Of a stretch of DNA of 64,000 nucleotides, positions 26,578 through 36,789 are shown one piece after another. Source of the stretch: Chloroflexus sp. Y-396-1 (GTDB lineage: Bacteria > Chloroflexota > Chloroflexia > Chloroflexales > Chloroflexaceae). The notes beneath the pieces are model-generated. The model worked only from the letters and a program-made list of their open reading frames with translations. It ran no database searches and had not been told where the DNA came from. The DNA lies in NCBI RefSeq assembly GCF_000516515.1, contig NZ_KI911784.1:868001-932000 (forward strand), written 5' to 3'. Every line of letters begins with the position of its first letter. The stretch's first letter is position 1. The position numbers and the translations under genes are program-made.

Positions 26578-27495
26578 TTAGCCTAATTCGCCGATCCGAA
26601 GCGCTACTTCAGCAGCCACGCGAGTGTTGTTGCGCAACAAGGCGATGTTGGTTTCAATACTCTCACCAACTGTCTCTTCCGCCATTGCTGCGAGCAGGAA
26701 AGGAGTTACTGCCGGCCCGCGCACACCCGCCGCTTCAGCTCGCGCCAGTGCCCGACCAATTGCCGCTTCAATCACGTCACGGTCAAGCGCATACTGGGCC
26801 GGTGGTGGCACACAGAGTACCATACCACCTGGGGCAGCAAAGGCACTGTAGCGGCGTTGGATACGCCACATCCGTGCGGCGGTCAACGCATTATTGGCCA
26901 CTGCGGCTACCGGCAGGCCACTCTGGGGGGTATAGAAAGCGGGGAACTCAGAAGTTTGGTAGCCAACGACCGGTACCCCATGGGTTTCTAGGTATTCGAG
27001 GGTAGCCGGGAGATCGAGGATAGCCTTGGCACCGGCACAGACGACCAACACCGGCGTGCGACTCAGTTCGGTCAGATCAGCGCTGACATCCCAACTATGA
27101 ATCGCGCCACGATGAACGCCACCGATCCCGCCCGTCGCAAAGACTTCAATACCGGCAGCCGCAGCCAGCGCCATAGTCGCAGCAACCGTCGTTGCGCCGT
27201 CAGCGTGATCTACAATGGCTGCTCCGATGTCGCGCCGACTCAGCTTACGCACTCGTTCACCACCTGCGGCCAGTCGCTCCAGTTCATTCCCATTCAACCC
27301 GATTACCGGCACACCCTCAATGAGACCAATCGTTGCCGGCACGGCACCCGCTGCCCGAACTTCAGCTTCCAACCCCTCGGCAACGGCCAGATTGTGTGGG
27401 TAGGGTAAGCCGTGACTGATGAGGGTACTTTCAAGTGCAACAACAGCACGGCCCTCTTCGAGAGCAGTAGAGACTTCTTCGGCAATGCGCAACAT
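26578..27495 (-). CDS. psuG: Pseudouridine-5'-phosphate glycosidase
   Basis: Reversibly splits pseudouridine 5'-phosphate into uracil and ribose-5-phosphate in pseudouridine catabolism. Family hallmarks across 305 residues: VALESTLISHGLPYPHNLAV near the start, PATIGLIEGVPVIG, the KLSRRDIG stretch with the catalytic Lys, TTVAATMALAAAAGIEVFAT, GGIGGVHRG and VCAGAKAILDLPATLEYLET. The ATG at 27495 has GGAG nine bases upstream. No psuK kinase lies next to it, unlike in enterobacteria, so the kinase would be elsewhere or fused in another form. It follows DUF58 by 55 bases and is likely read from the uvrC operon. Confidence 0.94.
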   Translation of the reverse strand: MLRIAEEVSTALEEGRAVVALESTLISHGLPYPHNLAVAEGLEAEVRAAGAVPATIGLIEGVPVIGLNGNELERLAAGGERVRKLSRRDIGAAIVDHADGATTVAATMALAAAAGIEVFATGGIGGVHRGAIHSWDVSADLTELSRTPVLVVCAGAKAILDLPATLEYLETHGVPVVGYQTSEFPAFYTPQSGLPVAAVANNALTAARMWRIQRRYSAFAAPGGMVLCVPPPAQYALDRDVIEAAIGRALARAEAAGVRGPAVTPFLLAAMAEETVGESIETNIALLRNNTRVAAEVALRIGELG

Positions 27496-27550
27496 ACACA
27501 GTTCTCCTCTTATACCTTCTGCAGGCATAAACGCTCAATGACGCGACGTT

Positions 27551-28720
27551 TTACACATCTGGAACAAGTACCCCATCGCGATTGATCTGAAACGCTGTGA
27601 TCCCGTGTTGTCTGGCTTGCAGCAGATCGGTTGGGCCTGGATCGGCCAGCGCAACGGAAACCTTGATCCCGCTGCGCCGAATTGCCAGCAGGACCGGTAG
27701 GATACGCACACTGAGCGAACTCGTAATCAGCACCAGTGTCCCACCGCGATTCAGGGCCAGATGACCCAAGAGCACATTATCAATCGGCTCACCATCGGTT
27801 GCCGGCTCGATCCGGCCCAGCCTGAGCAGGATTTCGCGTAGATGATCGACACCAGCGGCTGGCGCCAGAGTTGCCACAGGCTGACGCAGCAACGGATCAT
27901 AACCGTTGCTCTGAAAACCAACGGGCTGACGCCGATAGATCAAGGCTGCGGCCAGTGAAGCAGCCGCAACGACTGCACGCTCACGGTTGTCATATGAAAA
28001 TCGACCGGGGTATTCGCTTTCCGCGAATGCCAGCACGATCAGCGTTTCACGGGCGATGACCGGCGCTAGTTCACGAATCTGAAGATCACCCACGCGGGCA
28101 CTGGTCTTCCAATCGATGCGCCGCGGCGGATCACCTATCTGGTATTGACGTACCCCCATTTTCTGCGCCGGATCGTCGAATAAGCTCAAGTGGTAACGCT
28201 CCTGACTGTAGGGCAACGCGGCTGGTAAATAGAATGTCTGGAACGGCAGCACTGTTGGCACGATAGTCAGTGGCGTTTGTTGCGGTTCACCAAGCTGCAC
28301 TTCATTGATCGCGAACACCGAACCGACCCACATCTTGAGCGGTCCGAGCCAGTACAGACCACGCTGCCGCCCCTGGATTGAGTAGCGGAGTGTGTAATGT
28401 TGGCCCGGACGTAAGCTCACGACCCATTGCCGACGCGGTATCTCACTCAGGCTGGCAGGAATGTCTTCACGCACAACCAGGTACGGCAGTGGCAACCATC
28501 CGCGGTAGATAATCTGTAGCACGACATCTGCCTTTTCAGCGGGCGATAATGCTGAGGGAACGGATCGTTGCCATGAAATCTGGTTATAAACAAGCCGTGG
28601 CCAGACCCAGGCTGCCATCTGTAAACCGACCAAAGCAGATACTACTATCCCGATGACCAGACTCGGATCGAGTATCATCCAGACGATGGCAATAATGGTT
28701 ATCGAGCGGAGCAACGTCAT
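27551..28720 (-). CDS. DUF58 domain protein, membrane-anchored
   Basis: 389 residues. Two hydrophobic segments at the N-terminus (residues 2-40: ITIIAIVWMILDPSLVIGIV) anchor it. A beta-rich middle follows, then the DUF58 signature GVRQYQIGDPPRRIDWKTSA with its conserved RRIDW. The C-terminal part is VWA-like without a clear metal-binding DxSxS. DUF58 proteins usually pair with MoxR AAA+ ATPases and transglutaminase-like proteins; none is adjacent here. The ATG at 28720 follows the carboxylase stop by seven bases. Function unknown, possibly chaperone-like or cell-surface assembly. Confidence 0.85.
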   Translation of the reverse strand: MTLLRSITIIAIVWMILDPSLVIGIVVSALVGLQMAAWVWPRLVYNQISWQRSVPSALSPAEKADVVLQIIYRGWLPLPYLVVREDIPASLSEIPRRQWVVSLRPGQHYTLRYSIQGRQRGLYWLGPLKMWVGSVFAINEVQLGEPQQTPLTIVPTVLPFQTFYLPAALPYSQERYHLSLFDDPAQKMGVRQYQIGDPPRRIDWKTSARVGDLQIRELAPVIARETLIVLAFAESEYPGRFSYDNRERAVVAAASLAAALIYRRQPVGFQSNGYDPLLRQPVATLAPAAGVDHLREILLRLGRIEPATDGEPIDNVLLGHLALNRGGTLVLITSSLSVRILPVLLAIRRSGIKVSVALADPGPTDLLQARQHGITAFQINRDGVLVPDV

Positions 28721-28727
28721 AGCCGAC

Positions 28728-30335
28728 CTACATGCGGAAGACACCAAAGCGGGTCGGCGGTATCGGAGCCTCGGCTGCCGCTGCCAGACCGAGCGCCAAT
28801 ACCCGCCTAGTCTCAATCGGATCGATCACCCCATCATCCCACAAACGGGCACTGGCGTAGTACGGATGTCCCTCTTGTTCATACTTAGCCAGAATCGGTG
28901 CCATAAAGCGCTCTTGCTCTTCGGGGGTCATATCCTGACCACGGGCACGCAGATTATCACGCCGGATAGTTAGCAGCACGTTTGCCGCCTGCATTCCCCC
29001 CATCACACTGATACGAGCATTAGGCCACATCCAGAGCTGACGCGGTTGGTAGGCTCGCCCACACATGCCGTAATTCCCGGCCCCAAAACTACCGCCGACA
29101 ATGACGGTGAATTTTGGCACGTTTGCGCAACTCACTGCGGTCACAAGTTTGGCCCCATCTTTGGCGATTCCACCATTTTCATACTGCTTACCAACCATGA
29201 AACCGGTGATGTTCTGCAGAAAAACTAACGGAATATTGCGGGTACAACACAATTCGATGAAATGTGCACCCTTGAGTGCACTTTCACTGAATAGAATACC
29301 ATTATTGGCCAGAATCCCGACCGGAAAACCCTCAATGTGGGCAAAACCACACACGAGCGTTGTACCATAACGCGCTTTGAACTCATGGAAACGACTGCCG
29401 TCTACAATGCGCGCAATCAATTCACGAACATCGTAGCTCTGACGGAAATCACGGGGCAGAATACCATAAATCTCACGTGGATCGTAGCGCGGCGGTTCAG
29501 GATCACGGAGTTCCCATTGCGCACGCTGGCGAGGACCTAGATGAGCCACAATATCACGCACAATTGCCAACGCTTCGCGGTCGTCATTGGCGAAGTAGTC
29601 GGCCACACCGGAGACACGAGTGTGGACATCAGCGCCACCCAACTCTTCAGCGGTAACCTCTTCACCGGTAGCTGCTTTGACCAACGGTGGCCCACCTAAA
29701 AAGATAGTACCATTCCCTTTCACAATCACCACTTCATCGCTCATCGCCGGTACGTAGGCACCACCAGCGGTACAACTGCCCATAACGCAGGCAATTTGGG
29801 GAATACCCTCGGCTGACATCTGGGCTTGGTTGTAGAAAATACGTCCGAAGTGGTCACGGTCGGGAAAGACTTCACTTTGCAGCGGTAAATAGGCTCCGCC
29901 GCTGTCAACCAAATAAATGCACGGTAACCGATTTTCACGGGCAATTTCCTGAGCGCGCAAATGTTTCTTGACGGTAAGAGGAAAATAGGTACCGCCCTTG
30001 ACAGTCGCATCATTAGCGATGATCATCACCGGCCGGCCGGCCACCAGACCGATACCACAAACAATACCAGCCGCCGGAACTTCTTCATCGTAAACCTTAT
30101 ACGCGGCCAGCGCACCAATTTCAAGAAACGCACTATCAGGATCAATCAGGGTATCAATGCGATCACGCACGAACAGCTTGCCACGTTCTTCATGACGTCG
30201 ACGCTGCTCGGCGCCGCCACCCTGACGAATTTCGGCTAACAATGTGCGCAAGTCGGCAGCTAACGCCTGATGATAAGCAAAATTGGCCTGGAAGTCAGGA
30301 CTGTTGGTCTGAATGTGCGAATGAATGATCGACAT
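28728..30335 (-). CDS. Acyl-CoA carboxylase, carboxyltransferase (beta) subunit
   Basis: Transfers carboxyl from carboxybiotin to an acyl-CoA. 535 residues of the crotonase-fold carboxyltransferase type with both halves present. The N-half has [40 protein letters not shown] and [20 protein letters not shown]. The C-half has [40 protein letters not shown] and [17 protein letters not shown]. The GGAYLPLQ and MVGKQYE segments fit methylcrotonyl-CoA or geranyl-CoA carboxylase beta subunits better than propionyl-CoA carboxylase. ATG at 30335 with GGAGAG upstream, 17 bases after uvrC. No biotin carboxylase subunit is adjacent. Substrate assignment is inference. Confidence 0.92.
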   Translation of the reverse strand: MSIIHSHIQTNSPDFQANFAYHQALAADLRTLLAEIRQGGGAEQRRRHEERGKLFVRDRIDTLIDPDSAFLEIGALAAYKVYDEEVPAAGIVCGIGLVAGRPVMIIANDATVKGGTYFPLTVKKHLRAQEIARENRLPCIYLVDSGGAYLPLQSEVFPDRDHFGRIFYNQAQMSAEGIPQIACVMGSCTAGGAYVPAMSDEVVIVKGNGTIFLGGPPLVKAATGEEVTAEELGGADVHTRVSGVADYFANDDREALAIVRDIVAHLGPRQRAQWELRDPEPPRYDPREIYGILPRDFRQSYDVRELIARIVDGSRFHEFKARYGTTLVCGFAHIEGFPVGILANNGILFSESALKGAHFIELCCTRNIPLVFLQNITGFMVGKQYENGGIAKDGAKLVTAVSCANVPKFTVIVGGSFGAGNYGMCGRAYQPRQLWMWPNARISVMGGMQAANVLLTIRRDNLRARGQDMTPEEQERFMAPILAKYEQEGHPYYASARLWDDGVIDPIETRRVLALGLAAAAEAPIPPTRFGVFRM

Positions 30336-30352
30336 AGCCGTCTCTCCGACAA

Positions 30353-32308
30353 TTACAGCAGATTCTTCAGCTCCTCGGCAAGCTTGCGCGTCATACCAGG
30401 TACGGCGGCAATTTCATCGATGCTGGCCCGCCGAATACCTTCTAACGAACCGAACGCCTTGAGTAATGCTCGCTTCCGTTTCGGCCCAATCCCCGGAATA
30501 TCTTCGAGTGGTGAACGAAGCGCAGCTTTACTACGCAATTTGCGATGATACGTGATAGCAAAGCGATGCGCTTCTTCATCGATCCGCTGGATCAGCGCCA
30601 GGGCTTTGCTATCGCGGGCCAGCACGATCGGTTCACAGCCTATGCGTACCAGATCAAACCGGTTACGATCAGGCCCCTTAGCAACGCCAACTACCGGGAT
30701 TTGGTCAAAACCAAGTTCACGCAGGGCAGCAACAACTGCCGCAACCTGACCTTGCCCACCATCAACCAGTAAGAGATCGGGCAACTCAGCCCAATGTTCC
30801 AGCGTCTGTTGATCGGTACCGGATGAATCACCGGCCTTGGGTTCTTCTTCGGCAGCAGGTTCGGAAACGGGCTGAGGCTCACCCAACGCCTCGGCTGCCC
30901 GGCGGAAACGCCGACTGATTACTTCGCGCAGTGAAGCCACATCGTTTGCCCCACTCACCGTCTTGATCTTAAAACGGCGGTAATAAGCAGGACGCGGTTC
31001 ACCGTGCTCGAACACTACCATACTGGCCACTGAATGCTGTCCCTGGGTATTTGAGACATCGTAGCACTCGATCCGGCGGGGTAGAGTGGGCAATTCGAGC
31101 AGGTCACGCAGCTCACTTAGAGCAGCAACGGCTCGCTGTTCAGAATTGAGCCACTGCTCGCGAATTTCGCGCAACTTCTGGCGGGCATTGTTCGCCGCCA
31201 TTTCCACCAACTGCCGCTTCTCGCCGCGTCGTGGAACGGTAATCTCTACGCGATGGCCACTCTTTTGTTGCAACCACGAAGCGATAATCAACGGTTCTTC
31301 GATATGCTCGGCGAGCAGCAGACTGGGGGGAACGGTGGGGGCGTTCTGGTAGAATTGGGTAATGAACGAAGCGAGCAATGCCTCATCGCTTTCGCCTTCC
31401 GTGCCTTGCAGCGTAAATGGCTCGGCGTTAATCAGCTTTCCGCCGCGAATGAAGAGCACCTGCACCACGGCACTCCCATCTTCGCGGGCGAAGGCAATCA
31501 CGTCCTGATCGGTATCAACAGTACGTAACACCTGTTGCCGTTCCGAAATCTTCTCGATTGCCTGAATCCGATCACGCAAATAGGCTGCTCGCTCGAACTC
31601 CAATTGTTCGGCGGCCTGCTCCATCTGCGCACGTAATTCACGCACGATTTGATCACTCTTGCCTTCGAGGAAGTGGCACACTGCTTCAATTGCCTGCCGA
31701 TAGGCTTCTTTCGTCACCAAACCAGGCACACACGGCCCCAAACAACGACGCATCTGATAGTAGAGGCAGGGCTTCCCTTGCTTGCGATGGCGGTTGAATT
31801 TATCGTCTTTGCATTCGTAGGGTGGCCGGAACGCGAACAGTCGATTCAGAATATCGAGTGCCTGGTAGACTGAACCGGCGCTGGCGTAGGGGCCAAAATA
31901 ACGGGCGCCATCGTTCAGTACCTGACGGGTGGCAAACACTCGCGGCCACTCTTCGTTGACGGTGACCTTAATGTACGGATATGTCTTATCATCTTTGAGC
32001 AGAATGTTATACGGCGGCCGATGCTGTTTAATTAGGTTCATTTCTAGCAACAGCGCCTCTAACTCGCTCTGGGTGATAATAATTTCAAAATCAGCAATAT
32101 GACTGACTAACCGTCGGGTCTTACCATTGAGACTACGCGGTGAGCCAAAATATGAGCGCATACGGTCGCGCAGCCGTTTGCTCTTACCAACATACAGCAA
32201 ACGGCCCTGTGCGTCTTTCCAGAGGTAGACGCCCGGTTGATCGGGAACTAAGCGGAGCCGCTCAAGAAAGGCGGCATGATCGCGTACAGCAGTATGACTG
32301 AGATCCAT
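30353..32308 (-). CDS. uvrC: Excinuclease ABC subunit C
   Basis: Makes the two incisions around DNA damage in nucleotide excision repair with UvrA and UvrB. The GIY-YIG nuclease comes first ([20 protein letters not shown] near residue 25). A UVR coiled-coil follows ([20 protein letters not shown] near 215), then the RNase H-like second nuclease with [20 protein letters not shown] and [15 protein letters not shown]. Tandem helix-hairpin-helix motifs end the protein ([31 protein letters not shown]). 651 residues, full length. There is no Shine-Dalgarno; a TATACT box ends seven bases before the ATG, so the message may be leaderless. First gene of a run with accB-type carboxylase, DUF58 and psuG. 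Confidence 0.97.
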   Translation of the reverse strand: MDLSHTAVRDHAAFLERLRLVPDQPGVYLWKDAQGRLLYVGKSKRLRDRMRSYFGSPRSLNGKTRRLVSHIADFEIIITQSELEALLLEMNLIKQHRPPYNILLKDDKTYPYIKVTVNEEWPRVFATRQVLNDGARYFGPYASAGSVYQALDILNRLFAFRPPYECKDDKFNRHRKQGKPCLYYQMRRCLGPCVPGLVTKEAYRQAIEAVCHFLEGKSDQIVRELRAQMEQAAEQLEFERAAYLRDRIQAIEKISERQQVLRTVDTDQDVIAFAREDGSAVVQVLFIRGGKLINAEPFTLQGTEGESDEALLASFITQFYQNAPTVPPSLLLAEHIEEPLIIASWLQQKSGHRVEITVPRRGEKRQLVEMAANNARQKLREIREQWLNSEQRAVAALSELRDLLELPTLPRRIECYDVSNTQGQHSVASMVVFEHGEPRPAYYRRFKIKTVSGANDVASLREVISRRFRRAAEALGEPQPVSEPAAEEEPKAGDSSGTDQQTLEHWAELPDLLLVDGGQGQVAAVVAALRELGFDQIPVVGVAKGPDRNRFDLVRIGCEPIVLARDSKALALIQRIDEEAHRFAITYHRKLRSKAALRSPLEDIPGIGPKRKRALLKAFGSLEGIRRASIDEIAAVPGMTRKLAEELKNLL

Positions 32309-32315
32309 AATCCGT

Positions 32316-32321
32316 AGTATA
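32316..32321 (-). promoter_or_regulatory. uvrC: -10 box immediately upstream of uvrC
   Basis: TATACT on the minus strand, seven bases before the ATG. A weak -35-like CTGAAC is 16 bases further up. If used, transcription starts at or next to the start codon. Confidence 0.5.
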
Positions 32322-32551
32322 ACATTCTTGTTCGCCTGTTCAGCTATTATTCATCTTAATGGTATATTGTCAATAGTGAGGGGGAAGTGAGCACGCAGGA
32401 TGGGCTGCAATCTATTGATGAAAGCCTGTCCTGCGTACTTTGTGTAGAAGTATGAGACTGGCTTACTTTCACCTCGATATCCTGTTCGCTTACCATCAGG
32501 TAGGCAGAACATAGAATCACAGCAATTAATTATCACGCACAGGTATCGACT

Positions 32552-33484
32552 ATGGCAACCACACTCTCATCGACAAAAACTAAATCGAAACAGCAACCAT
32601 GCCTACGCTATTCACCACGCTGGATCGGGGCCGGCCTAGCAGGAAGTATGATGGCCGGTATAGCCAGCTTTTATGGTGGTTTACCCATTGCGATCACCCT
32701 GGCCGGAGCAGGTATAGTCGGTGCTGGCTATGCACTGGCAATTGAGCCGCGTCGCGTGCAGCTAAACCTTCATGAACTGAGCTTTCTCAATCTTCCTGTT
32801 GGGCTTGATGGCTTAACTATTGGTCAGTTGAGCGATCTGCACCTGGGTCATCACTACAGCTTTACCAATGCCTACCGGGCAATTGATCAATTGCTGTCAG
32901 CTCAACCAGAGATCATCGTATTAACCGGTGACCTGGTGCAGAATCGATCAGCCATTCGTCACCTACCTGACGTGTTGCAGCGCTTGCAAGCTCCGCTCGG
33001 TATCTATGCCGTACCCGGCAATCACGACTATTGGGAGGGGATGTCGTATATCGCGACAATCCTGCGTGACCACGGCATCAGGTTGTTGCTTAATCGACAC
33101 TGGCTCGTCGAACGTCACGGTGCTCGTCTGCTATTGGCCGGGGTTGATGATCATTGGGATGGCAGCCCTGATTTGAAGCTAGCGCTCGGTGGCGCCCCAG
33201 AACACGATTTTCGCCTGCTGCTCGCCCATTGCCCGGATATTGCCGACGAAGCGGCAGCAGCCGGTTTCGATTTACAACTCTCAGGCCATACTCATGGCGG
33301 TCATGTGCGCTTCCCCGGACTGGGGCCACTCTGTCTTCCCCGTCACGGCTGGCGCTACGATATGGGGCATTTCCAGGTTGGCCGCATGCAGTTGTTCGTG
33401 AGTCGCGGTGTTGGCGGTTTACCGCTACGTTTCGGCTGTCCACCCGAAGTCAGCCTGTTCCGGTTACGTCGTGTCGGCGGTTAA
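32552..33484 (+). CDS. Membrane-anchored metallophosphoesterase (YaeI-like)
   Basis: Calcineurin-type phosphoesterase with a dinuclear metal centre, 310 residues. N-terminal hydrophobic segments (residues 27-65) anchor it. The metal-binding blocks appear in order: IGQLSDLHLGHH, IIVLTGDLVQNRSA, IYAVPGNHDYWEG, LLLAHCPDIADEA and LSGHTHGGHVRFPGLGP. This pattern matches the YaeI/YkoQ group acting on UDP-diacylglucosamine or related phospholipid substrates, but the substrate is not certain. It overlaps the tail of the convergent gene by 35 bases. Confidence 0.9.
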   Translation: MATTLSSTKTKSKQQPCLRYSPRWIGAGLAGSMMAGIASFYGGLPIAITLAGAGIVGAGYALAIEPRRVQLNLHELSFLNLPVGLDGLTIGQLSDLHLGHHYSFTNAYRAIDQLLSAQPEIIVLTGDLVQNRSAIRHLPDVLQRLQAPLGIYAVPGNHDYWEGMSYIATILRDHGIRLLLNRHWLVERHGARLLLAGVDDHWDGSPDLKLALGGAPEHDFRLLLAHCPDIADEAAAAGFDLQLSGHTHGGHVRFPGLGPLCLPRHGWRYDMGHFQVGRMQLFVSRGVGGLPLRFGCPPEVSLFRLRRVGG

Positions 33485-34322
33485 ACCGACGATGGATAAA
33501 GCGCCACATTGCCCACACCCGCCGGTCGAGCCGTAAGAGCCACAAGCCGATGATGAGCAGTGGAATAGCAGGCCAGAGATCGATTAACGCTGTACCGTGA
33601 CGAAAAGCGGGTAGATTTGCGATCAGCCAGATACATAGCGCGCCAAGGTATCCGAAGAGGCCAGCCTTGATTCCAATCAACAGGGCCAGCGTGAGGAGCG
33701 CCAACGGCAAACCGGCCGGGTGTCTGGGAATGTAACCGAACAACAGTGGCACCACTAGGAGAGCAACGCCAAGGGAAGCTAGAGCAATCGCCAGATTGCG
33801 CCGCAGCCCGGTAGGTTGCTCGAACAGTAATTCATCACGATATGGTTGTGGCAATGGCGGCGTAAGGTCATTCAGGTTTCCCGGTGGCGCAAAATCGTAA
33901 CATTGCGCCTGCCATGCCAAGACTAACCCCTCTTGCGCTGCCTGATCGGCCAACGCTGCCAGTTCGGGCAAAGCGGTGAGAGGCGGTGGCAATGAAGGGA
34001 GATCGGCTGGTGCAGTTGGCAAGTGAACTGCCAGATCAGGGCTGATCGCTACTCGCTGCCGAACATAGAGTGCACAGAGCAACCCGTAAACCTGTCGCGC
34101 CCGATAGGGATCGATAAGCATCGCGTCCCGAAATGTTAGTGAGCCGAGGGCCCGCTGAATCCAGGCTGTCAAGAGTTCGTCGAGCAGGGCGCGCCCCTCT
34201 GGATCAAGCATGGTGTCGAAATCACCGGCACGTAGACGGGCACGTATCGCTTCAGGCGATTGTGTGCGGATTAATTCGATCACGCGGGCTCGATCATAGC
34301 TCACAATAGCTGGTTGAATCAT
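33450..34322 (-). CDS. Membrane protein, unknown function
   Basis: 290 residues. The first 165 are soluble and helix-rich (RARLRAGDFDTMLDPEGRAL, IDPYRARQVYGLLCALYVRQ). Then three to four hydrophobic spans follow (LAIALASLGVALLVVPLLFG, LPLALLTLALLIGIKAGLFG, LWPAIPLLIIGLWLL), and the tail is basic (RFIHRRFNRRHDVTG). The codon pattern is like its neighbours. The start at 34322 is an ATG in AT-rich context without a strong ribosome binding site. No family recognised. Confidence 0.65.
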   Translation of the reverse strand: MIQPAIVSYDRARVIELIRTQSPEAIRARLRAGDFDTMLDPEGRALLDELLTAWIQRALGSLTFRDAMLIDPYRARQVYGLLCALYVRQRVAISPDLAVHLPTAPADLPSLPPPLTALPELAALADQAAQEGLVLAWQAQCYDFAPPGNLNDLTPPLPQPYRDELLFEQPTGLRRNLAIALASLGVALLVVPLLFGYIPRHPAGLPLALLTLALLIGIKAGLFGYLGALCIWLIANLPAFRHGTALIDLWPAIPLLIIGLWLLRLDRRVWAMWRFIHRRFNRRHDVTGTG

Positions 34323-34963
34323 AGGTATACCGGATGATAATTGAAATAACTAGCACTCATGATATTCACGCTTTTGCGCGATTGTGTCAACTCATAAACG
34401 TTCAGCACAGGGGTTTGCGGAATTCTTGCCGCCCCGTAGCGGAGACAAGGGAGATCGAAAAGAGAAGTGAGTTTCTAAAACCCGTTCACAGCGATTGAGC
34501 AGGCGTGCAGCGCCACGTTCCAAGGGTGGCTGCGCGGCCCCTGTTATCTCACCGATTTATACTCATCACCGTATTGGTAGAGGCAAGTCCCAACCTCATC
34601 CCCTCTACAAGCGGGAGCCCTGGAGGTGATGCTTGCGGGGAACCTGATGGCAATAGGGTGCTGATGTGCCAACCGACGGGTTCTTACCGCCCAGCGTCAG
34701 ATGCAGACCAACGGCTTGCGCTCTCAGGGAAACAGCGCGAGTCGGGGATCAACGGCAGCCGGTGCGTGACATTCGTCGGTGTTGCTTCGTTTTTGAACTT
34801 GATTACCGAATATAAACCGACAATGCTGAAAACCCTGAGAGGCCTGACATCCAGCATGCGCAATGCGCAAGTTGCACAACGCAGCATACAGCGACACAGA
34901 GAGATACTACACGCTGTGTATCTTGCGTCATCCTCACGTTCGCATATCATACGCACTACAAGT
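34323..34963. other. Gene-free stretch with a decayed coding-like motif
   Basis: No convincing gene. Around 34769-34822 the plus strand reads CVTFVGVASFLNLITEYK, which resembles YVTFVGGTPFLSGLVIEYE read at 44197-44253 with changes mostly at third codon positions. Both lie in non-coding surroundings, so they look like relics of related genes. Confidence 0.5.
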
Positions 34964-36001
34964 TTATCCCATGCCACACGCGGCCAGCAACCGTTCAGGA
35001 CAACCGCGATACTCATCCCAAGACAATTCACCACGGGCAATACCGCCTAGAATATGCCACAAACCGGTATTCACCGGCGCGCTGAGACCATGCCCGATTG
35101 CAGCGGCTGCCACCGCTCCATAGAGAAACTCACCCTCAGAGCGCGAACGTCCGGCGCGTAGATCGCGGAGGAGGGAAGGGTCTTTGCCTCCCCGTCCTCC
35201 TGCAACACGCTGCCGTAAGATTGGATCAAGGATCAACGACGGCACCCAGCGAATGCCGAAGGCCAGCAGGGCTGCCGGATAACGGGGTAAGTTGACCGGC
35301 GTTATCCCGAGGTATTGCATCACCATCAACGCCTCACGCACGGCTGCCCGCTCAAGGGCAATCAGGCGCCGATCGGCATAGACCTGGGTAACTGACCAGT
35401 CAAGGATGGCAGCCGTAGCATTCCCCAGCATATTCAGGAGCGCTTTCGACCACTTCATCGCCCGGTAATCGGCGTAGCACCGAACGATAAAACCGGCCTT
35501 GCGCAACACTGACTCGGCCAGTGTGAGATTACTGGCACTGCCTACCGGCGCCAGCCCAATGCCTCCTGCTTTTGTCACCGTAATCGTTGTGGGACCGGTA
35601 GCGTCAACCGAAGTCGTAATTGCCCCAGCAATGACGCGGTCGGCCCCGAAGGCTTGCGCCAGTATCTCTTCATTCCCAAGCCCATTTTGCAAGGTCAGAA
35701 TAGCGGTTGGATTGAGATCGCGCAGGGTGGGAATTGCACCATTAGTGTCGTAACCCTTGACACACAGCATTGCCAGTGCCGGTTGCTGAAACGCTGATGG
35801 AAGATCGGTCGCCGTACTGGCAACAGTTAAGCCACTGAGTGTACACGCACCAATTCCGTTGACCTGCAACGGGTTCGCCTGCAATGCCGCTACTCCGTTT
35901 GGCCGCGTCAACAAAGCAACCGGTAGCGGATTACCAGCTTGAGACAGACGTGAGAGCAATAATAACCCGATGGCGCCACCACCGACAATGACAATTGCCA
36001 T
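34964..36001 (-). CDS. 2-dehydropantoate 2-reductase family (ApbA/PanE)
   Basis: NADPH-dependent reductase of ketopantoate to pantoate in CoA biosynthesis, or a family relative. The Rossmann N-terminus is IVIVGGGAIGLLLLSRL. Family motifs are ALLTRPNG, ALAMLCVKGYDTNGAIPTLR, ILTLQNGLGNEEILAQ and GAITTSVDA. The C-terminal helical domain has the lysine region YRAMKWSKALLNMLGNATAA, where Lys176-type and Asn residues are expected. 345 residues, slightly longer than the 300 usual. ATG at 36001 with GGAGG eight bases upstream. PanE relatives are often multicopy, so pantothenate function is likely but not proven. Confidence 0.87.
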   Translation of the reverse strand: MAIVIVGGGAIGLLLLSRLSQAGNPLPVALLTRPNGVAALQANPLQVNGIGACTLSGLTVASTATDLPSAFQQPALAMLCVKGYDTNGAIPTLRDLNPTAILTLQNGLGNEEILAQAFGADRVIAGAITTSVDATGPTTITVTKAGGIGLAPVGSASNLTLAESVLRKAGFIVRCYADYRAMKWSKALLNMLGNATAAILDWSVTQVYADRRLIALERAAVREALMVMQYLGITPVNLPRYPAALLAFGIRWVPSLILDPILRQRVAGGRGGKDPSLLRDLRAGRSRSEGEFLYGAVAAAAIGHGLSAPVNTGLWHILGGIARGELSWDEYRGCPERLLAACGMG

Positions 36002-36324
36002 GAAATCCTCCTCACAAAGCCGATTATTCTTAGTATAGCGGAATATGAGGTTTTTACGGCATCGTGTCGCAGCTCGTCAGAAGTGTTTAACATCTTCAAT
36101 TTTCGGTCGTACCGAGCAATGAGTGTCTTGCACATACTCACAGGGATCCCCTGGTCAGCACCATTTGCCTGAGCGCGCCCCTCGTGCTCTCTGCACCCGG
36201 AAAGGGCGAGGCGTGATGAATATGCTGACCCTTCTGCAATCATTCCATGCTTAAAACCAGATGGAGTGTAATTTGTGGTAGCATACTATTGCAGGATTCG
36301 ATACATAACAGGAAGTGGATCACT
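36002..36324. other. Divergent intergenic region, panE-like / bcp
   Basis: About 320 bases between divergent starts, presumably holding both promoters. A CATACTAT box near 36281-36288 could serve bcp. No repeat or RNA gene recognised. Confidence 0.4.
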
Positions 36325-36789
36325 ATGACAAACCTACCACAAGTAGGCGATCTGGCTCCAGACTTTACGCTTCCGAATGAGGCGGGCGAACTGGTTTCGC
36401 TCAGTCAATTTCGCGGCAAGCGGGTTATTCTGTACTTCTACCCAAAAGATGATACACCTGGATGCACGTCGCAGGCCTGTGGCTTCCGCGATTCGTACCC
36501 CATCATCACCGAGAAGAATGCAGTCGTTATCGGCATCAGCCCAGATTCGACCAAATCCCACGCAAAATTCAAGACCAAACACAATTTGCCTTTCATTCTG
36601 CTCGCCGATGAACAGCATAGCGTTGCTGAGATGTATGGGGTATGGGGGGAAAAGTCGATGATGGGTAAGAAGTATATGGGAATCATCCGCTCCCACTTTG
36701 TTATCGATGAATCAGGGCGAATCGTACAGGCTGAGATAAAAGTCAGCCCTGCTGATAGTGTCAAGCGTGCGCTTGCAGCGTTGGATTAG
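36325..36789 (+). CDS. bcp: Thioredoxin-dependent peroxiredoxin, BCP/PrxQ type
   Basis: Reduces hydrogen and organic peroxides with thioredoxin. 154 residues. LAPDFTLPNEAGELVSLSQF leads to the active site FYPKDDTPGCTSQACGFRDS, with the peroxidatic Cys in PGCT and the resolving Cys five residues later, the PrxQ arrangement. It ends with SHFVIDESGRIVQAEIKVSP. The ATG at 36325 has AGGAAG upstream; a longer start at 36247 has no support. The stop overlaps the stop of the convergent STAS gene. Confidence 0.95.
   Translation: MTNLPQVGDLAPDFTLPNEAGELVSLSQFRGKRVILYFYPKDDTPGCTSQACGFRDSYPIITEKNAVVIGISPDSTKSHAKFKTKHNLPFILLADEQHSVAEMYGVWGEKSMMGKKYMGIIRSHFVIDESGRIVQAEIKVSPADSVKRALAALD

Noticed and set aside
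34964-34990. Terminator after the panE-like gene
   Set aside because: No convincing inverted repeat with a T-run could be seen downstream.
34505-35050. 181-codon plus-strand frame overlapping the end of the panE-like gene
   Set aside because: Overlaps a well supported gene, has no ribosome binding site and reads as low-quality protein; only an 18-codon part looks like a relic.
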